NCBI RefSeq assembly: GCF_900142075.1
Contig: NZ_FQZO01000013.1
Location: 1-64,000, forward strand
Source of the DNA: Clostridium amylolyticum
GTDB taxonomy: Bacteria; Bacillota; Clostridia; Clostridiales; Clostridiaceae
DNA length: 64,000 nt
Direction: 5' to 3'
The notes beneath the pieces were generated by a model. That model did no database searches and had not been told where the DNA came from. It was given only the letters and a program-made list of their open reading frames with translations. Position numbers and translations under genes: made by a program. This document shows, in pieces, positions 1-7,935 of the stretch. Position 1 is the first letter of the stretch. Each line of letters begins with the position of its first letter.

Positions 1-45
1 CTCTGTTCAATTTTCAAAGACCAGTGCGGCTTTTCCCTCACCGCT
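1..45 (-). other. rRNA operon leader (16S upstream region)
   Basis: Read on the minus strand, this stretch ends in CTTTGAAAATTGAACAGAG at the window edge. From memory, that sequence is typical of the leader just before 16S rRNA in clostridia. It follows directly after a promoter, so an rRNA (or tRNA) operon probably continues beyond the left edge. No mature rRNA is inside the window. Confidence 0.7.
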
Positions 46-50
46 TAGTT

Positions 51-79
51 AGCTTACCACGGTGGGTTTTCCTTGTCAA
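51..79 (-). promoter_or_regulatory. Promoter of rRNA operon
   Basis: On the minus strand TTGACA (74-79) is followed after exactly 17 bases by TAAGCT (51-56). An AT-rich upstream stretch and two small hairpins (133-150 and about 153-173) lie behind it. A second, weaker TACTAT box near 181-186 may be an upstream tandem promoter, as is common for rRNA operons. Confidence 0.7.
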
Positions 80-407
80 CACTTTTTTAAAAATTGTTTG
101 TTAGATTTTCTTACTAACTAATTTTTAATGTATCCAAGTGTTTTGACTTGGTGTCGCTCTTGCCGCAAGCGACTTACTTATAGTACCACGAATCTTTATA
201 GAATCTTTTCTATTACTTCTTATATTATTAATAAATATTACATATTTCTCTATTTTTCTCTCTATATTAATGTTTTGCTTATACAGATACACTAGGTTTA
301 GTTTATTATAATATATAATAAATAACAGGAATACTTTTCGTTAAAAGAGAAAAATTGTATTATAATTATAGAAAGGAAACTTCCTTGATTAATGAAAGGA
401 GATTTAA

Positions 408-1064
408 ATGAAGAAATCAGATTTTTTAAGTATTTTAGAAGCTAACCTATCGGGATACCCTAATAATACAGTGGAAACCATACTAAATAAATATAAAAAT
501 AAGTTTAAAGAAGCTGAAGCCCAGGGAATCTCTGAAGATTCAATCTTGAATAGTATGGGAGATCCATACATAATTGCTCAAAGCTATATAAAAAATATGC
601 CCCTTATTATAAAAGATGACAGCTCTTCATCCACAGAAACCTACTGTAATATGGACTCATCAGTGAAAACTGAGGATCTTCCATCAGTAAATGATGTTCA
701 ATCTTTTTTGGCTAGATTTTTTAAAGGTATTTTTAGTCTTTTAGGCTTTGTATTCTTTCTTATTATATCTTTACCTATATTTTTTATACTTTTATCTTTA
801 TTTATATGTTCTATTTTATTATCTGTTTTTGGATTAGTCATATTATTTTCTTCTATCTTTGCCCCAAGTTTTTTATCACAGATATCCTCTCCTATTAATT
901 TATCTAATTTAGGAATGCTAGGTGCTTTAAATATTGGTATAGTAATTTTTATTATAGGAATACTCCTTATTAAATTTAACTACAGACTCATAAGAGCACT
1001 AGGAAGAAAAGTTAGAGGCTCTCATAATAACAAGAAAACTACTACACAATCAAGTGATTCTTAG
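408..1064 (+). CDS. DUF1700 (HAAS-domain) membrane protein
   Basis: This 218-residue protein has an N-terminal soluble helical domain (about 1-65, beginning KKSDFLSILE, with a YIIAQSYI segment) that matches the DUF1700/HAAS family as I remember it. Hydrophobic segments at about 105-150 and 170-190 follow, and the tail is basic. The start ATG has a strong AAAGGAG site. HAAS proteins often accompany PadR regulators, but none lies next to it here. The stop codon lies inside a short dispersed repeat (1050-1086). Its molecular function is unknown; the family assignment is moderately sure. Confidence 0.75.
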   Translation: MKKSDFLSILEANLSGYPNNTVETILNKYKNKFKEAEAQGISEDSILNSMGDPYIIAQSYIKNMPLIIKDDSSSSTETYCNMDSSVKTEDLPSVNDVQSFLARFFKGIFSLLGFVFFLIISLPIFFILLSLFICSILLSVFGLVILFSSIFAPSFLSQISSPINLSNLGMLGALNIGIVIFIIGILLIKFNYRLIRALGRKVRGSHNNKKTTTQSSDS

Positions 1065-1086
1065 CTTCAGATGGACTTACTTAAAA
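1050..1086 (+). repeat. 37-base dispersed repeat, copy 1
   Basis: This segment matches 51838-51874 at 33 of 37 positions, counted by eye, and all differences are transitions. It contains the stop codon of the preceding gene, so the last four residues of that protein come from the repeat. Its core is ATTCTTAGCTT followed by AGATGGA. Confidence 0.6.
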
Positions 1087-1197
1087 GGAATATCCTCTTC
1101 AGCTCAAGCTTAGAAGAACTTATCCAGGAGCTTAGCGCTTATTAAGAAGTAGGGATATTAGGAGCGGTTAGATATCGAATAAAATATCCCTACAAAA

Positions 1198-1250
1198 AAA
1201 GAACATACTCCTTTCAGCAATGCTGTTATAAAGTATGTTCTTTATTTTCA
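1198..1250 (+). terminator. Bidirectional terminator
   Basis: The arms AAAGAACATACT (1198-1209) and AGTATGTTCTTT (1232-1243) form a long stem with a T-rich tail on the plus strand and an A-rich tail that serves the minus strand. It separates two convergent genes. A second inverted repeat, GTAGGGATATT (1149-1159) with AATATCCCTAC (1183-1193), lies just upstream. Confidence 0.75.
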
Positions 1251-1276
1251 TTATTATTTAGCTTTTAATGTCTTTA

Positions 1277-2359
1277 CTAAGCTTGGACATCAATATTTTC
1301 ATTTTCTTTTTTCTTCATATAAATTTCCCACGGTTTTTTCCTTATAATTGCGTAACCTATCCTTATTATAGCCGCTATGGCAATATAGATAAGCATTAAT
1401 TTATATGCTTGGTCCCAAGCCTTCATCATGTCCAATTTATCATTACTAACCAGCCTTATTACTGAGGTAAGTAATCCAAGGTATAAGGCGCAGGCAGTAA
1501 ATATAAAGCTCATTACTACTATTTCCACGCCAGAATACATAAAGTATCTGTTTAACCTTTGCGTCTTCATGTACCTATAAGATATAACTCCTAGTACTAA
1601 TATAATAAAAGCTGCAATTAACATAAAAATCATTACAGAGGCTTGCAAATTATTATTTTGAAGAGCTAGTCTATAATCTGTATTTATCATTTCATAAAGC
1701 TTATAAACAGTAAAATTATCTACCCACTTAATAAATTCCCTAGTTTTTGTATACCTTTCGCTTAATAAAAAATAGCCTGTACCAAAAATCAACAAATATG
1801 AATATATGAAAAGTATAGGCATTATAACAACAGAAAAGGGCTTACCTAATATAGAATGAAGGAATAGGTTTATACTCACCATTAAGATAATAAATATCAA
1901 GTGAAACATCAAAAACTTTATAAAATAGGAAAAATCAACTTTAGCCATATCATAAAATACTCTTCTATTAGATATGTAAGCTATAATCTTTAAAAGATAA
2001 TTTCCCCCAAAGCTTATTCCTAAAGCTGTAAGCAAAAAAGTCCCTTCTGTTATAAAATAAGTAATTCTTTTACCGCCTTGAAACTCTTCTGACTGAAGAT
2101 ACTTAGCTTTATTAGACATTAATATGGTGCAGCTTAGCGTATATACTAAAGCTAGAAGAATCATATTAATCCAAGATAAGGATATATAATTCTTTATGGC
2201 ATAGGACTGGCTAAAGCCAACCTTAGCACCTTTTGTAGCCACAGAAAACATTTGGTTATTATTAAAAACTACAAGTAAAATCAGGAATAATATAGGACTA
2301 AACCATTTAATTTTTTTAAATTCCTGTTTAAACATAGATTTTGAAAAATATTCTCTCAT
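1277..2359 (-). CDS. Putative ABC-2 type permease / polytopic membrane protein
   Basis: This is a polytopic membrane protein of 360 residues with about eight hydrophobic segments. It has a long extracytoplasmic-looking loop after the first segment and a basic, charged C-terminus. The pattern resembles Firmicute ABC-2 permeases of YtrC/D type, but no ATPase gene lies next to it, so the assignment is tentative. The open frame extends to a GTG at 2368. I prefer the ATG at 2359 because GGGTGA sits six bases before it. A bidirectional terminator follows the stop. Confidence 0.55.
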   Translation of the reverse strand: MREYFSKSMFKQEFKKIKWFSPILFLILLVVFNNNQMFSVATKGAKVGFSQSYAIKNYISLSWINMILLALVYTLSCTILMSNKAKYLQSEEFQGGKRITYFITEGTFLLTALGISFGGNYLLKIIAYISNRRVFYDMAKVDFSYFIKFLMFHLIFIILMVSINLFLHSILGKPFSVVIMPILFIYSYLLIFGTGYFLLSERYTKTREFIKWVDNFTVYKLYEMINTDYRLALQNNNLQASVMIFMLIAAFIILVLGVISYRYMKTQRLNRYFMYSGVEIVVMSFIFTACALYLGLLTSVIRLVSNDKLDMMKAWDQAYKLMLIYIAIAAIIRIGYAIIRKKPWEIYMKKKENENIDVQA

Positions 2360-2578
2360 AATTATCACCCATCACATCAAAATCTTTCAGATAATATATC
2401 CTATTATATCATAATCCAGTTAATTACTGTATTTTTAATTATTTTAATTTTAGTAACACATATTTATATGAAACATATAATGATTATATAAACCCCTAGC
2501 TAGCTACTCCTCTTAAATATAATGCTTTGCCCCAACATTTATTTAATAGAATTCTTCCTACTCCCATCTTTAAATTAA

Positions 2579-2616
2579 AACAGATCGCTCCAAAAAAGGA
2601 GCGGTCTGTTTTTTTT
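2579..2616 (-). terminator. Terminator after bofA
   Basis: AACAGATCGCTCC (2579-2591) and GGAGCGGTCTGTT (2598-2610) form a 13-bp stem with one wobble. The A-run on the left gives T residues on the minus strand. The plus-strand T-run (2609-2616) makes it usable in both directions. Confidence 0.8.
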
Positions 2617-2624
2617 ACGATGCC

Positions 2625-2879
2625 TTATAATATCACCTTAAAAATAATTAAGAATATAACCCCAGGAACGCCAAAGAATCCAGCTATCAAAGCTGTTGCA
2701 GCATTAATCCCTATTTGTATGCCAAATCCTTGTCCAAAGAAATTAACTAACCAGAGAAGTACAGCACCTAATAAACCATTTACTAAGAGTTTTACTAAGA
2801 CTTTTATTGGCCAAGAAAATAGTTTTACTAATACCACTAAAGCTACCATTGCTATAATAAAATAAATAATAATATCCAT
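2625..2879 (-). CDS. bofA: BofA family protein (pro-sigma-K processing inhibitor)
   Basis: The 84-residue protein has two hydrophobic segments and the family-typical C-terminal stretch LIAGFFGVPGV. In Bacillus, BofA inhibits the SpoIVFB protease that activates sigma-K in the mother cell during sporulation. It sits last in the order dnaX, ybaB, recR, DUF2508, bofA, which matches Bacillus and supports the call. Length is normal. It is probably transcribed together with the DUF2508 gene 72 bases upstream. Whether it controls sigma-K in clostridia, where sigma-K control differs, is uncertain. Confidence 0.88.
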   Translation of the reverse strand: MDIIIYFIIAMVALVVLVKLFSWPIKVLVKLLVNGLLGAVLLWLVNFFGQGFGIQIGINAATALIAGFFGVPGVIFLIIFKVIL

Positions 2880-2951
2880 ACCTTTAGCCCCCTTTATACT
2901 AAATCATAAGAAATTATGATTCTAACTACTATATATAATATATTACTACTA

Positions 2952-3236
2952 TTATATATTATAATATGCCTGTATGGAATTTTTATTGATAAGATCCTTA
3001 GCGGTTATAGAAATATCATATTGCTTTGCCATGGTTAGAAGATACTCGTACCTAGTTACAGCAGCTTGTTTATAAAAAATGGCCACCTCTATAAGCTTAG
3101 AGTCCGTGGTATTTTGAAAAAAGCTCTCTGCAGCTTCCATATCTGCCAAAGCCTTATCTATGCCTTCAAGTATATCTTTCTTAATCTGCTTTAGTTGCTT
3201 TTTCGTAAACTCAAAAGTAATAACGCTTTCTGACAT
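2952..3236 (-). CDS. DUF2508 (YaaL-like) family protein
   Basis: This is a small helical, charged soluble protein of 94 residues. The segment AIFYKQAAVTRYEYLLTMAK resembles the DUF2508 core, and the position between recR and bofA is that of yaaL in Bacillus. The function is unknown. Its ribosome binding site GGAGG lies seven U residues before the AUG and forms the 3' arm of a strong hairpin (3242-3289), so translation or transcription of this gene and bofA may be controlled there. Confidence 0.75.
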   Translation of the reverse strand: MSESVITFEFTKKQLKQIKKDILEGIDKALADMEAAESFFQNTTDSKLIEVAIFYKQAAVTRYEYLLTMAKQYDISITAKDLINKNSIQAYYNI

Positions 3237-3289
3237 AAAAAAACCTCCTATTTACGTAATAGCTTGATTATTGACGTAAATAGGAAGTT
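3237..3289 (-). promoter_or_regulatory. Terminator-like hairpin containing the RBS of the DUF2508-bofA operon
   Basis: In the minus-strand transcript 16 bases (3289-3274) pair completely with 16 bases (3257-3242), with one G-U pair and a 16-base loop. The 3' arm contains GGAGG, the ribosome binding site of the next gene, and is followed by seven U residues and then the AUG. The element therefore has the shape of an intrinsic terminator and at the same time hides the ribosome binding site. Confidence 0.7.
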
Positions 3290-3499
3290 TTATGCAAATT
3301 TTTATATGTTAATCAAATAATGTTTTATCAAAAACATGCAATAAGACTACCGACAGATATACCTACAATACATAATAAAATAAAATGTAATAATCTGAAA
3401 CATTGTAGAATACAAGTTTCTCACTACTCACTTTTTATACTCTATAAATAAAAGCAAGATAGGATCCTATCCTGCTAAACTTTCCCCAGAGTTGCTATA

Positions 3500-3778
3500 T
3501 TAGACCATATTTAACAAAGCTAATATTAAAATAATTGAAGTAATTACAGGAAGAAAGTATCCAATTAATGTACATATTAAATATGGGAGACGCTTTTTTC
3601 TTTCCGTCTCCGATATCATATATGGGAAACGTTTTTTTCTTTCCATCTCCGATACATCAAAATTTGATTTTCTAAAATCTTTTTCCACTTTTTTTAACCC
3701 TATTATTCCGGTAACAAAAAACACCAAACTTAAAAGATAACCTAATATAATTATCATATTTCCAGTAAAATTTTGCAT
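3500..3778 (-). CDS. Small two-TM protein with internal 13-residue duplication
   Basis: I do not recognise this 92-residue protein. It has a hydrophobic segment at each end and a basic middle in which SEMERKKRFPYMI is followed directly by SETERKKRLPYLI, a tandem 39-bp duplication at DNA level (about 3580-3657). The frame opens further upstream, but AGGAGA five bases before the ATG at 3778 decides the start. It sits between recR and the DUF2508 gene, a place where other Firmicutes have no gene, so it is probably a later insertion. Confidence 0.6.
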   Translation of the reverse strand: MQNFTGNMIIILGYLLSLVFFVTGIIGLKKVEKDFRKSNFDVSEMERKKRFPYMISETERKKRLPYLICTLIGYFLPVITSIILILALLNMV

Positions 3779-3802
3779 TACTTCTCCTTCCTGATAATAC
3801 AA

Positions 3803-4503
3803 ACTTTATATATACTTTTTCTCAAATGATTGTACCTAATATAAACTCATTATTAGGGTAAGCATAACCACACACATTATAGCTAACCAATTACTATTCC
3901 AATAACATAATCCACGAGATTTATAAGTTTGCTCATGAAATGGATCCAAACTGTATCTCAATAATACGTTCAATGGTTCTACCAGTTTTATAGAAATAAT
4001 AGATTCATTAATACAGGTTTGTGGTATTAATCGGAATAGTTTGAAACCTAGAGTATATTTTATGCTAAAAAAGCTTTCTACTTTAACCAGTAGATTTTCA
4101 AATTAGTTGCTCGTTTTCACTTCCAGCATTATGTGTAATTATAAAACAATTGTATCTTACATATAATACCATATTATTATATTATTATAAATTATAATAA
4201 TAAATTCTAAATTATATAATTAAACAGAAGAAAAGTAAAAGTATGAAAGCTTGTATGTCATTGTTTTTAAATTATGATATGAAGCAATTAGGAGTAAAAA
4301 ATAAGGGAAAAAGACTGGTCATTTTAACCTGCTTTTCCCCTTCTATGCCTTACTTATTAAAGCTTCCGACTTAGTATTATCTTTTCATTTTCTAAACTTT
4401 TAACCTAGCCTTATTCCTCTTGTCATAACATAACTTTATTTTCTGTAATAATACTTTTTTGCTGTGACAGATGTTTTTTGTAATATACATTTAAATCTAT
4501 AAC
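3803..4503. other. 700-bp gap between recR and the small membrane gene
   Basis: No complete gene is visible. A 36-codon open stretch on the plus strand (3883-3993), containing HEIYKFAHEMDPNC, has no ribosome binding site and could be a decayed gene fragment. AT-rich sequence follows, and the recR terminator lies at 4296-4342. The gap interrupts the otherwise conserved recR-DUF2508-bofA order. Confidence 0.5.
4296..4342 (-). terminator. Terminator of the dnaX-ybaB-recR unit
   Basis: On the minus strand AAGGGGAAAAG (4342-4332) pairs with CTTTTTCCCTT (4313-4303), and ATTTTTTA follows (4302-4295). It lies about 160 bases after the recR stop. Confidence 0.7.
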
Positions 4504-5100
4504 TTAAATTTCTTTTCTACCCTCTAAGGCTTTAGATAAGGTAACTTCATCTGCATATTCCAAGTCTCCCCCTACAGGTATTCCTGATGCAATCCTAGTA
4601 ACCTTCATATCTAATGGTTTTAATATCCTAGATATGTACATAGCAGTAGCTTCTCCTTCTATAGTAGGATTGGTGGCTACTATAACTTCCTTTACCTCTG
4701 GGGACATCCTTGCTACCAGTTCCCTTATTTTAATATCCTGAGGGCCTCTTCCTTGCATAGGGGAGATATTTCCATGAAGAACATGATAAACCCCATTAAA
4801 TTCTTTAATTTTTTCCATAGTCATTATATCCTTGGGTTGTTCGATTACACATATTAAGCTTTTATCTCTATTAGGATTAGAACATATAGCACAAGGATCC
4901 TTATCTGTATAATTTCCACACACGGAACAGTATTTTATGGTCCCTCTTGCTTGCACTAAAGCTTTTGAAAATTCCTCCACTTCTTCTTGTGGAAGGTTTA
5001 ATATATGTAGTGTAAGCCTTTGAGCGGTTTTATGTCCCACCCCTGGGAGTTTTGCAAATTCTTCTATAAGCTTTTCAATAGCTACAGGATAAAAATCCAA
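4504..5100 (-). CDS. recR: Recombination mediator protein RecR
   Basis: RecR acts with RecO to load RecA at stalled forks and gaps. The 198-residue protein has the usual length and parts: an N-terminal helix-hairpin-helix (LPGVGHKTAQR), a four-cysteine zinc finger (CSVCGN to CAICSN, about residues 58-73) and a Toprim domain beginning at CVIEQPKDI. The C-terminus GGDLEYADEVTLSKALEGR is typical. It follows ybaB by about 100 bases, and a dispersed repeat occupies that gap. The normal partner order dnaX-ybaB-recR is kept. Confidence 0.97.
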   Translation of the reverse strand: MDFYPVAIEKLIEEFAKLPGVGHKTAQRLTLHILNLPQEEVEEFSKALVQARGTIKYCSVCGNYTDKDPCAICSNPNRDKSLICVIEQPKDIMTMEKIKEFNGVYHVLHGNISPMQGRGPQDIKIRELVARMSPEVKEVIVATNPTIEGEATAMYISRILKPLDMKVTRIASGIPVGGDLEYADEVTLSKALEGRKEI

Positions 5101-5124
5101 TTATTTCACATCCCTATATAATTT

Positions 5125-5206
5125 AAAATTGAGAATTGAGAATGAAGGAAAAAAATTTTTCCCTAAGGAAAAATTTTTTAGTTAATTTCATTCTATAAAT
5201 TCTATA
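5125..5206 (+). repeat. Dispersed repeat with AT hairpin, copy 1
   Basis: GAGAATTGAGAATGAAGGA is followed by a hairpin of A/T runs (AAAAATTTTTCC / GGAAAAATTTTTT, about 5149-5180). The same head sequence is at 27280-27300, also followed by a hairpin with different arms, and a shorter relative is at 8819-8830. This looks like a small non-coding mobile or palindromic element. Confidence 0.55.
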
Positions 5207-5208
5207 GT

Positions 5209-5550
5209 TTAGAATAATCCTGGCATGTTAAGTCCGCCAGTTAATTTTCCCATTTCACTGTTTGTTTCTTCCTCTGCTTTTTTAAGAACTTCATTAACAG
5301 CACTTAAAACCATATCTTCAAGCATTTCTACATCATCTGGGTCTAATACTTCTGGTTGTATCTTTATGGAAGTCAATTGTTTCTTGCCGTTTGCTTTAGC
5401 TACTATCGCTCCACCACCAACGGAAGCTTCGAACTCTTTATTTTCAAGTTCTTTTTGCATATCTTCCATCTGCTTTTGTAGTTTTTGTGCCTGTTTCATT
5501 AAATTATTCATGTTTCCGCCGCCGAAACCTCCTGGAAATCCTTTTGCCAT
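5209..5550 (-). CDS. ybaB: YbaB/EbfC nucleoid-associated protein
   Basis: This is a small DNA-binding protein that dimerises and binds DNA, and is thought to act in nucleoid organisation or recombination. The 113-residue sequence shows a glycine-rich head (FPGGFGGGNMNNLMKQAQ), the long amphipathic helix QKLQKQMEDMQKEL, and the family core VEASVGGGAI-like stretch with KIQPEVLDPDDVEMLEDM. It lies between dnaX and recR as in most Firmicutes. The start ATG has an AGGAGG site. Confidence 0.95.
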   Translation of the reverse strand: MAKGFPGGFGGGNMNNLMKQAQKLQKQMEDMQKELENKEFEASVGGGAIVAKANGKKQLTSIKIQPEVLDPDDVEMLEDMVLSAVNEVLKKAEEETNSEMGKLTGGLNMPGLF

Positions 5551-5657
5551 GTTTATAAACCTCCTTAATTACCATTCATTTACTCATATTATTATATATT
5601 ATTTTAATGCTTATGACCATATTTATAATAAGCTTTAATGTGAAGCTTGAAGGAAAC

Positions 5658-7277
5658 TTATTCATCAATGATCTGGATGTTGTCTTCTCCAAAGGCCTCT
5701 ATAATAAGATCTTCTGTGCTTTTACTATCTTGTTCCTTACGATCTACAATATATCTAACCTTTAGCTTATCCTTTAATATTTCTGAAAATACTTCATCTA
5801 CTATTTTTCTATTATCTTCTTTTTCTAACCTAAGCTTGTTAAAAGAAAATTGTTCTTCATATTGTACTATAATAACACCTTTGTCACAAGATAATGGTTT
5901 TCCAGTCATTAAAGATGCATATATAAGCATATTTCTCCTGGCCTTAAAGCTTTCCAATATATCTTTCCATGCTCTTTTAACCATATCTATATTTACTTTT
6001 GAATCCGCATTAACGATATCTCCCGATTCTCTTAAAGATTCTTTTTTCTTTGATGACGTAGCTTGTTTATTAACTATGTTTTTCTTTTGCTTTTCCACAT
6101 CTCCCTGGGATGATACAGCTATTTTTCCGCTTTTAATTAAATCCTCTAACTTATTAATTCTAGTAAGCATAACCTCAGGGGAAGTGTCATATTCTATTTT
6201 ACATAGCTTTATAACAGAAAGTTCAAGATAAAGTCTCGCTTGCTTGCTAGATCTGGATTGTTCTTCACAATCCTGCAATATCCTTATGTTTCTCATTATC
6301 TCTTCTACTCTTATTCTATTACCCTGCTGCCTTAAAAGTTCTATATTCTCTAAGGACATATCTACTATACTCTCTGGGGAGTTGCTAACCTTTACCATGA
6401 GAAGATTTCTATAATGGGCTATCATATCTTTTATGAAGAGATATAAATCCTTTCCCGCCATTACCATTTCATCTATTACATTCATAGCTTCTTCTACATT
6501 TCTCTCTATAACAGCATCCGTAAGTTTAAATAAATTTTCATTGGTTACAAGTCCAAGCATATTAATTACATTGGAGTACTCTACTTTTCCTCCACCCATG
6601 GATATAGCTTGATCTAATATACTTAAAGAATCTCTCATAGCTCCATCTGCAATTCTGGCTATAAGGTTTAAGGAATTATCATCAGCAAATACTCCTTGAT
6701 CGTGAACTATCTTCCTAAGCCTGGCGGATATATTTTCAGTGCTTATCCTTTTAAAGTCAAATCTTTGACATCTTGATAATATAGTTATAGGAAGCTTTTG
6801 AGGATCTGTGGTAGCTAAAATAAATACTACGTTCTTTGGAGGCTCCTCCAGGGTTTTCAAGAAGGCATTTACCGCACCTTGGGAAAGCATATGAACTTCG
6901 TCCATTATATATACCTTATTTCTTGCTTCCTGTGGAGGATATTGTACATCGTCAATTATATCTCTTATTTTATCAACTCCATTATTTGAAGCAGCATCTA
7001 ATTCAGTAACATCTATCGCTAAACCTTCATTTATCTTTTTACACATTTCACATTCATTACAAGGTTCACCTTCTTGTAAATTAAGACAATTAAGTGCCTT
7101 AGCCATAATTTTTGCAGTAGAGGTTTTACCTGTTCCCCTAGTACCACAAAATAAATAAGCATGGGCAGTTCTTTGATTTTTAATTTGGTTTTTAAGGGTT
7201 ATAGTTATATGTTCCTGTCCAACTACATCTTGAAAATTTTTAGGTCTCCATTCTCTATATAATGCAGTATAAGCCAA
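5658..7277 (-). CDS. dnaX: DNA polymerase III subunit gamma/tau
   Basis: This is the clamp-loader ATPase of the replicative polymerase. The 539-residue protein begins MAYTALYREWRPK and has Walker A GTRGTGKTS (about 45-53), a zinc module with four cysteines (about 64-82, ending CNECEMC), Walker B DEVHMLS and sensor ATTDPQKLP. The variable lysine-rich middle (about 385-430) and tau-like C-terminus are normal. The start codon is TTG at 7277, supported by GAGGTG nine bases upstream. It lies directly after the tRNA-Ser/SRP RNA unit, as in Bacillus. Confidence 0.97.
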   Translation of the reverse strand: MAYTALYREWRPKNFQDVVGQEHITITLKNQIKNQRTAHAYLFCGTRGTGKTSTAKIMAKALNCLNLQEGEPCNECEMCKKINEGLAIDVTELDAASNNGVDKIRDIIDDVQYPPQEARNKVYIMDEVHMLSQGAVNAFLKTLEEPPKNVVFILATTDPQKLPITILSRCQRFDFKRISTENISARLRKIVHDQGVFADDNSLNLIARIADGAMRDSLSILDQAISMGGGKVEYSNVINMLGLVTNENLFKLTDAVIERNVEEAMNVIDEMVMAGKDLYLFIKDMIAHYRNLLMVKVSNSPESIVDMSLENIELLRQQGNRIRVEEIMRNIRILQDCEEQSRSSKQARLYLELSVIKLCKIEYDTSPEVMLTRINKLEDLIKSGKIAVSSQGDVEKQKKNIVNKQATSSKKKESLRESGDIVNADSKVNIDMVKRAWKDILESFKARRNMLIYASLMTGKPLSCDKGVIIVQYEEQFSFNKLRLEKEDNRKIVDEVFSEILKDKLKVRYIVDRKEQDSKSTEDLIIEAFGEDNIQIIDE

Positions 7278-7363
7278 GGCTTTTCACCTCATTTCTATGT
7301 TTCTACCCTATTATTATACACTAAATATATATACTTTTATCAATTAGAAATATAAAAGAGTAT

Positions 7364-7390
7364 AAAAAAAAGAAATACTTAAGTATTTCT
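7364..7390 (-). terminator. Terminator after SRP RNA
   Basis: The palindrome AGAAATACTTAAGTATTTCT (7371-7390) is followed on the minus strand by eight T residues. It would end the tRNA-Ser/SRP RNA transcript before dnaX. Confidence 0.75.
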
Positions 7391-7433
7391 GCGTTTCAAC
7401 CTATATATTTTATTATAGCCATTCACAAAATTA

Positions 7434-7461
7434 AGTTTGCACTTGTCATGTGCCTGGCACC
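7434..7461 (-). repeat. TGCCAGGCAC dispersed repeat, copy 1
   Basis: The minus strand reads GGTGCCAGGCACATGACAAG and then TGCAAACT. It matches 31252-31280 over about 29 bases and 63029-63048 over its core. This copy lies between the end of the SRP RNA and its terminator. Confidence 0.6.
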
Positions 7462-7474
7462 TTTTTTTAAATGA

Positions 7475-7741
7475 AACCGTGCACCTTACGTTGACAGTAA
7501 CCTATAAGCGTTACCCATACAGTTAGCTCAAGCTAGGTTGATCCACGGCACACGAAAGATTCCACTTACCGCTGCTTCCTTCCGGACCTGACGGGGTTCA
7601 CGGGCTTCCGTTGCGTGGGACCCAACTCTCAACACCACTTATATGGGGCAGACCCTACAGGTTAAAGCCGAAGTAAGGAATTCAATCCTGCTGTAGCGGA
7701 TTGCAGGTACAGGGCACCGCTAACTCCCCATCTAGCACGGC
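7475..7741 (-). ncRNA. ffs: Signal recognition particle RNA (large Firmicute type)
   Basis: This RNA of about 267 nt forms the particle with Ffh that targets membrane proteins. The diagnostic domain IV sequence GTCAGGTCCGGAAGGAAGCA is present at about 7572-7591, read on the minus strand. The 5' end GCCGTGCTAGATGGGGAG and the 3' end GGTGCACGGTTT pair with each other to close the molecule. It begins 10 bases after tRNA-Ser, so both are likely cut from one transcript. Ends are estimated from pairing. Confidence 0.93.
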
Positions 7742-7751
7742 AAAGTTTAAA

Positions 7752-7841
7752 TGGCGGAGAAAGAGGGATTCGAACCCTCGGTAGAGTTTCCCCTACACAC
7801 GCTTTCCAGGCGTGCTCCTTAAGCCACTCGGACATCTCTCC
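7752..7841 (-). tRNA. tRNA-Ser (GGA)
   Basis: This is a 90-nt class II tRNA with acceptor GGAGAGA, an anticodon loop CTGGAAA giving anticodon GGA, a long variable arm, the T-loop GTTCGAATC and an encoded CCA. It lies next to the SRP RNA, as in Bacillus. Confidence 0.95.
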
Positions 7842-7873
7842 ATAAAGGCGTCCTTATCTTAGGACGCTCATTC

Positions 7874-7902
7874 ATTATAGCAAATTAATTTTATATATTC
7901 AA
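7874..7902 (-). promoter_or_regulatory. Promoter of tRNA-Ser / SRP RNA
   Basis: On the minus strand TTGAAT (7897-7902), a 17-base spacer and a perfect TATAAT (7874-7879) precede the tRNA by about 32 bases. The early transcript contains a small hairpin, GCGTCC with GGACGC (7851-7870), which may instead serve as the lgt terminator. Confidence 0.75.
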
Positions 7903-7935
7903 GTGTTTTTTTAATATATTTTTTGCCAAATTACA

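Noticed and set aside
2527..2865. 112-codon plus-strand frame over bofA
   Set aside because: It overlaps both the bofA terminator and the bofA gene; bofA is supported by family motifs and gene order.
5647..6231. 194-codon open frame on the plus strand opposite dnaX
   Set aside because: It lies fully inside dnaX, has no ribosome binding site, and its product is the low-complexity serine-rich type expected of an antisense shadow. Other long opposite-strand frames, for example at 11382-11927, 30593-30946 and 46764-47132, were dropped for the same reason.
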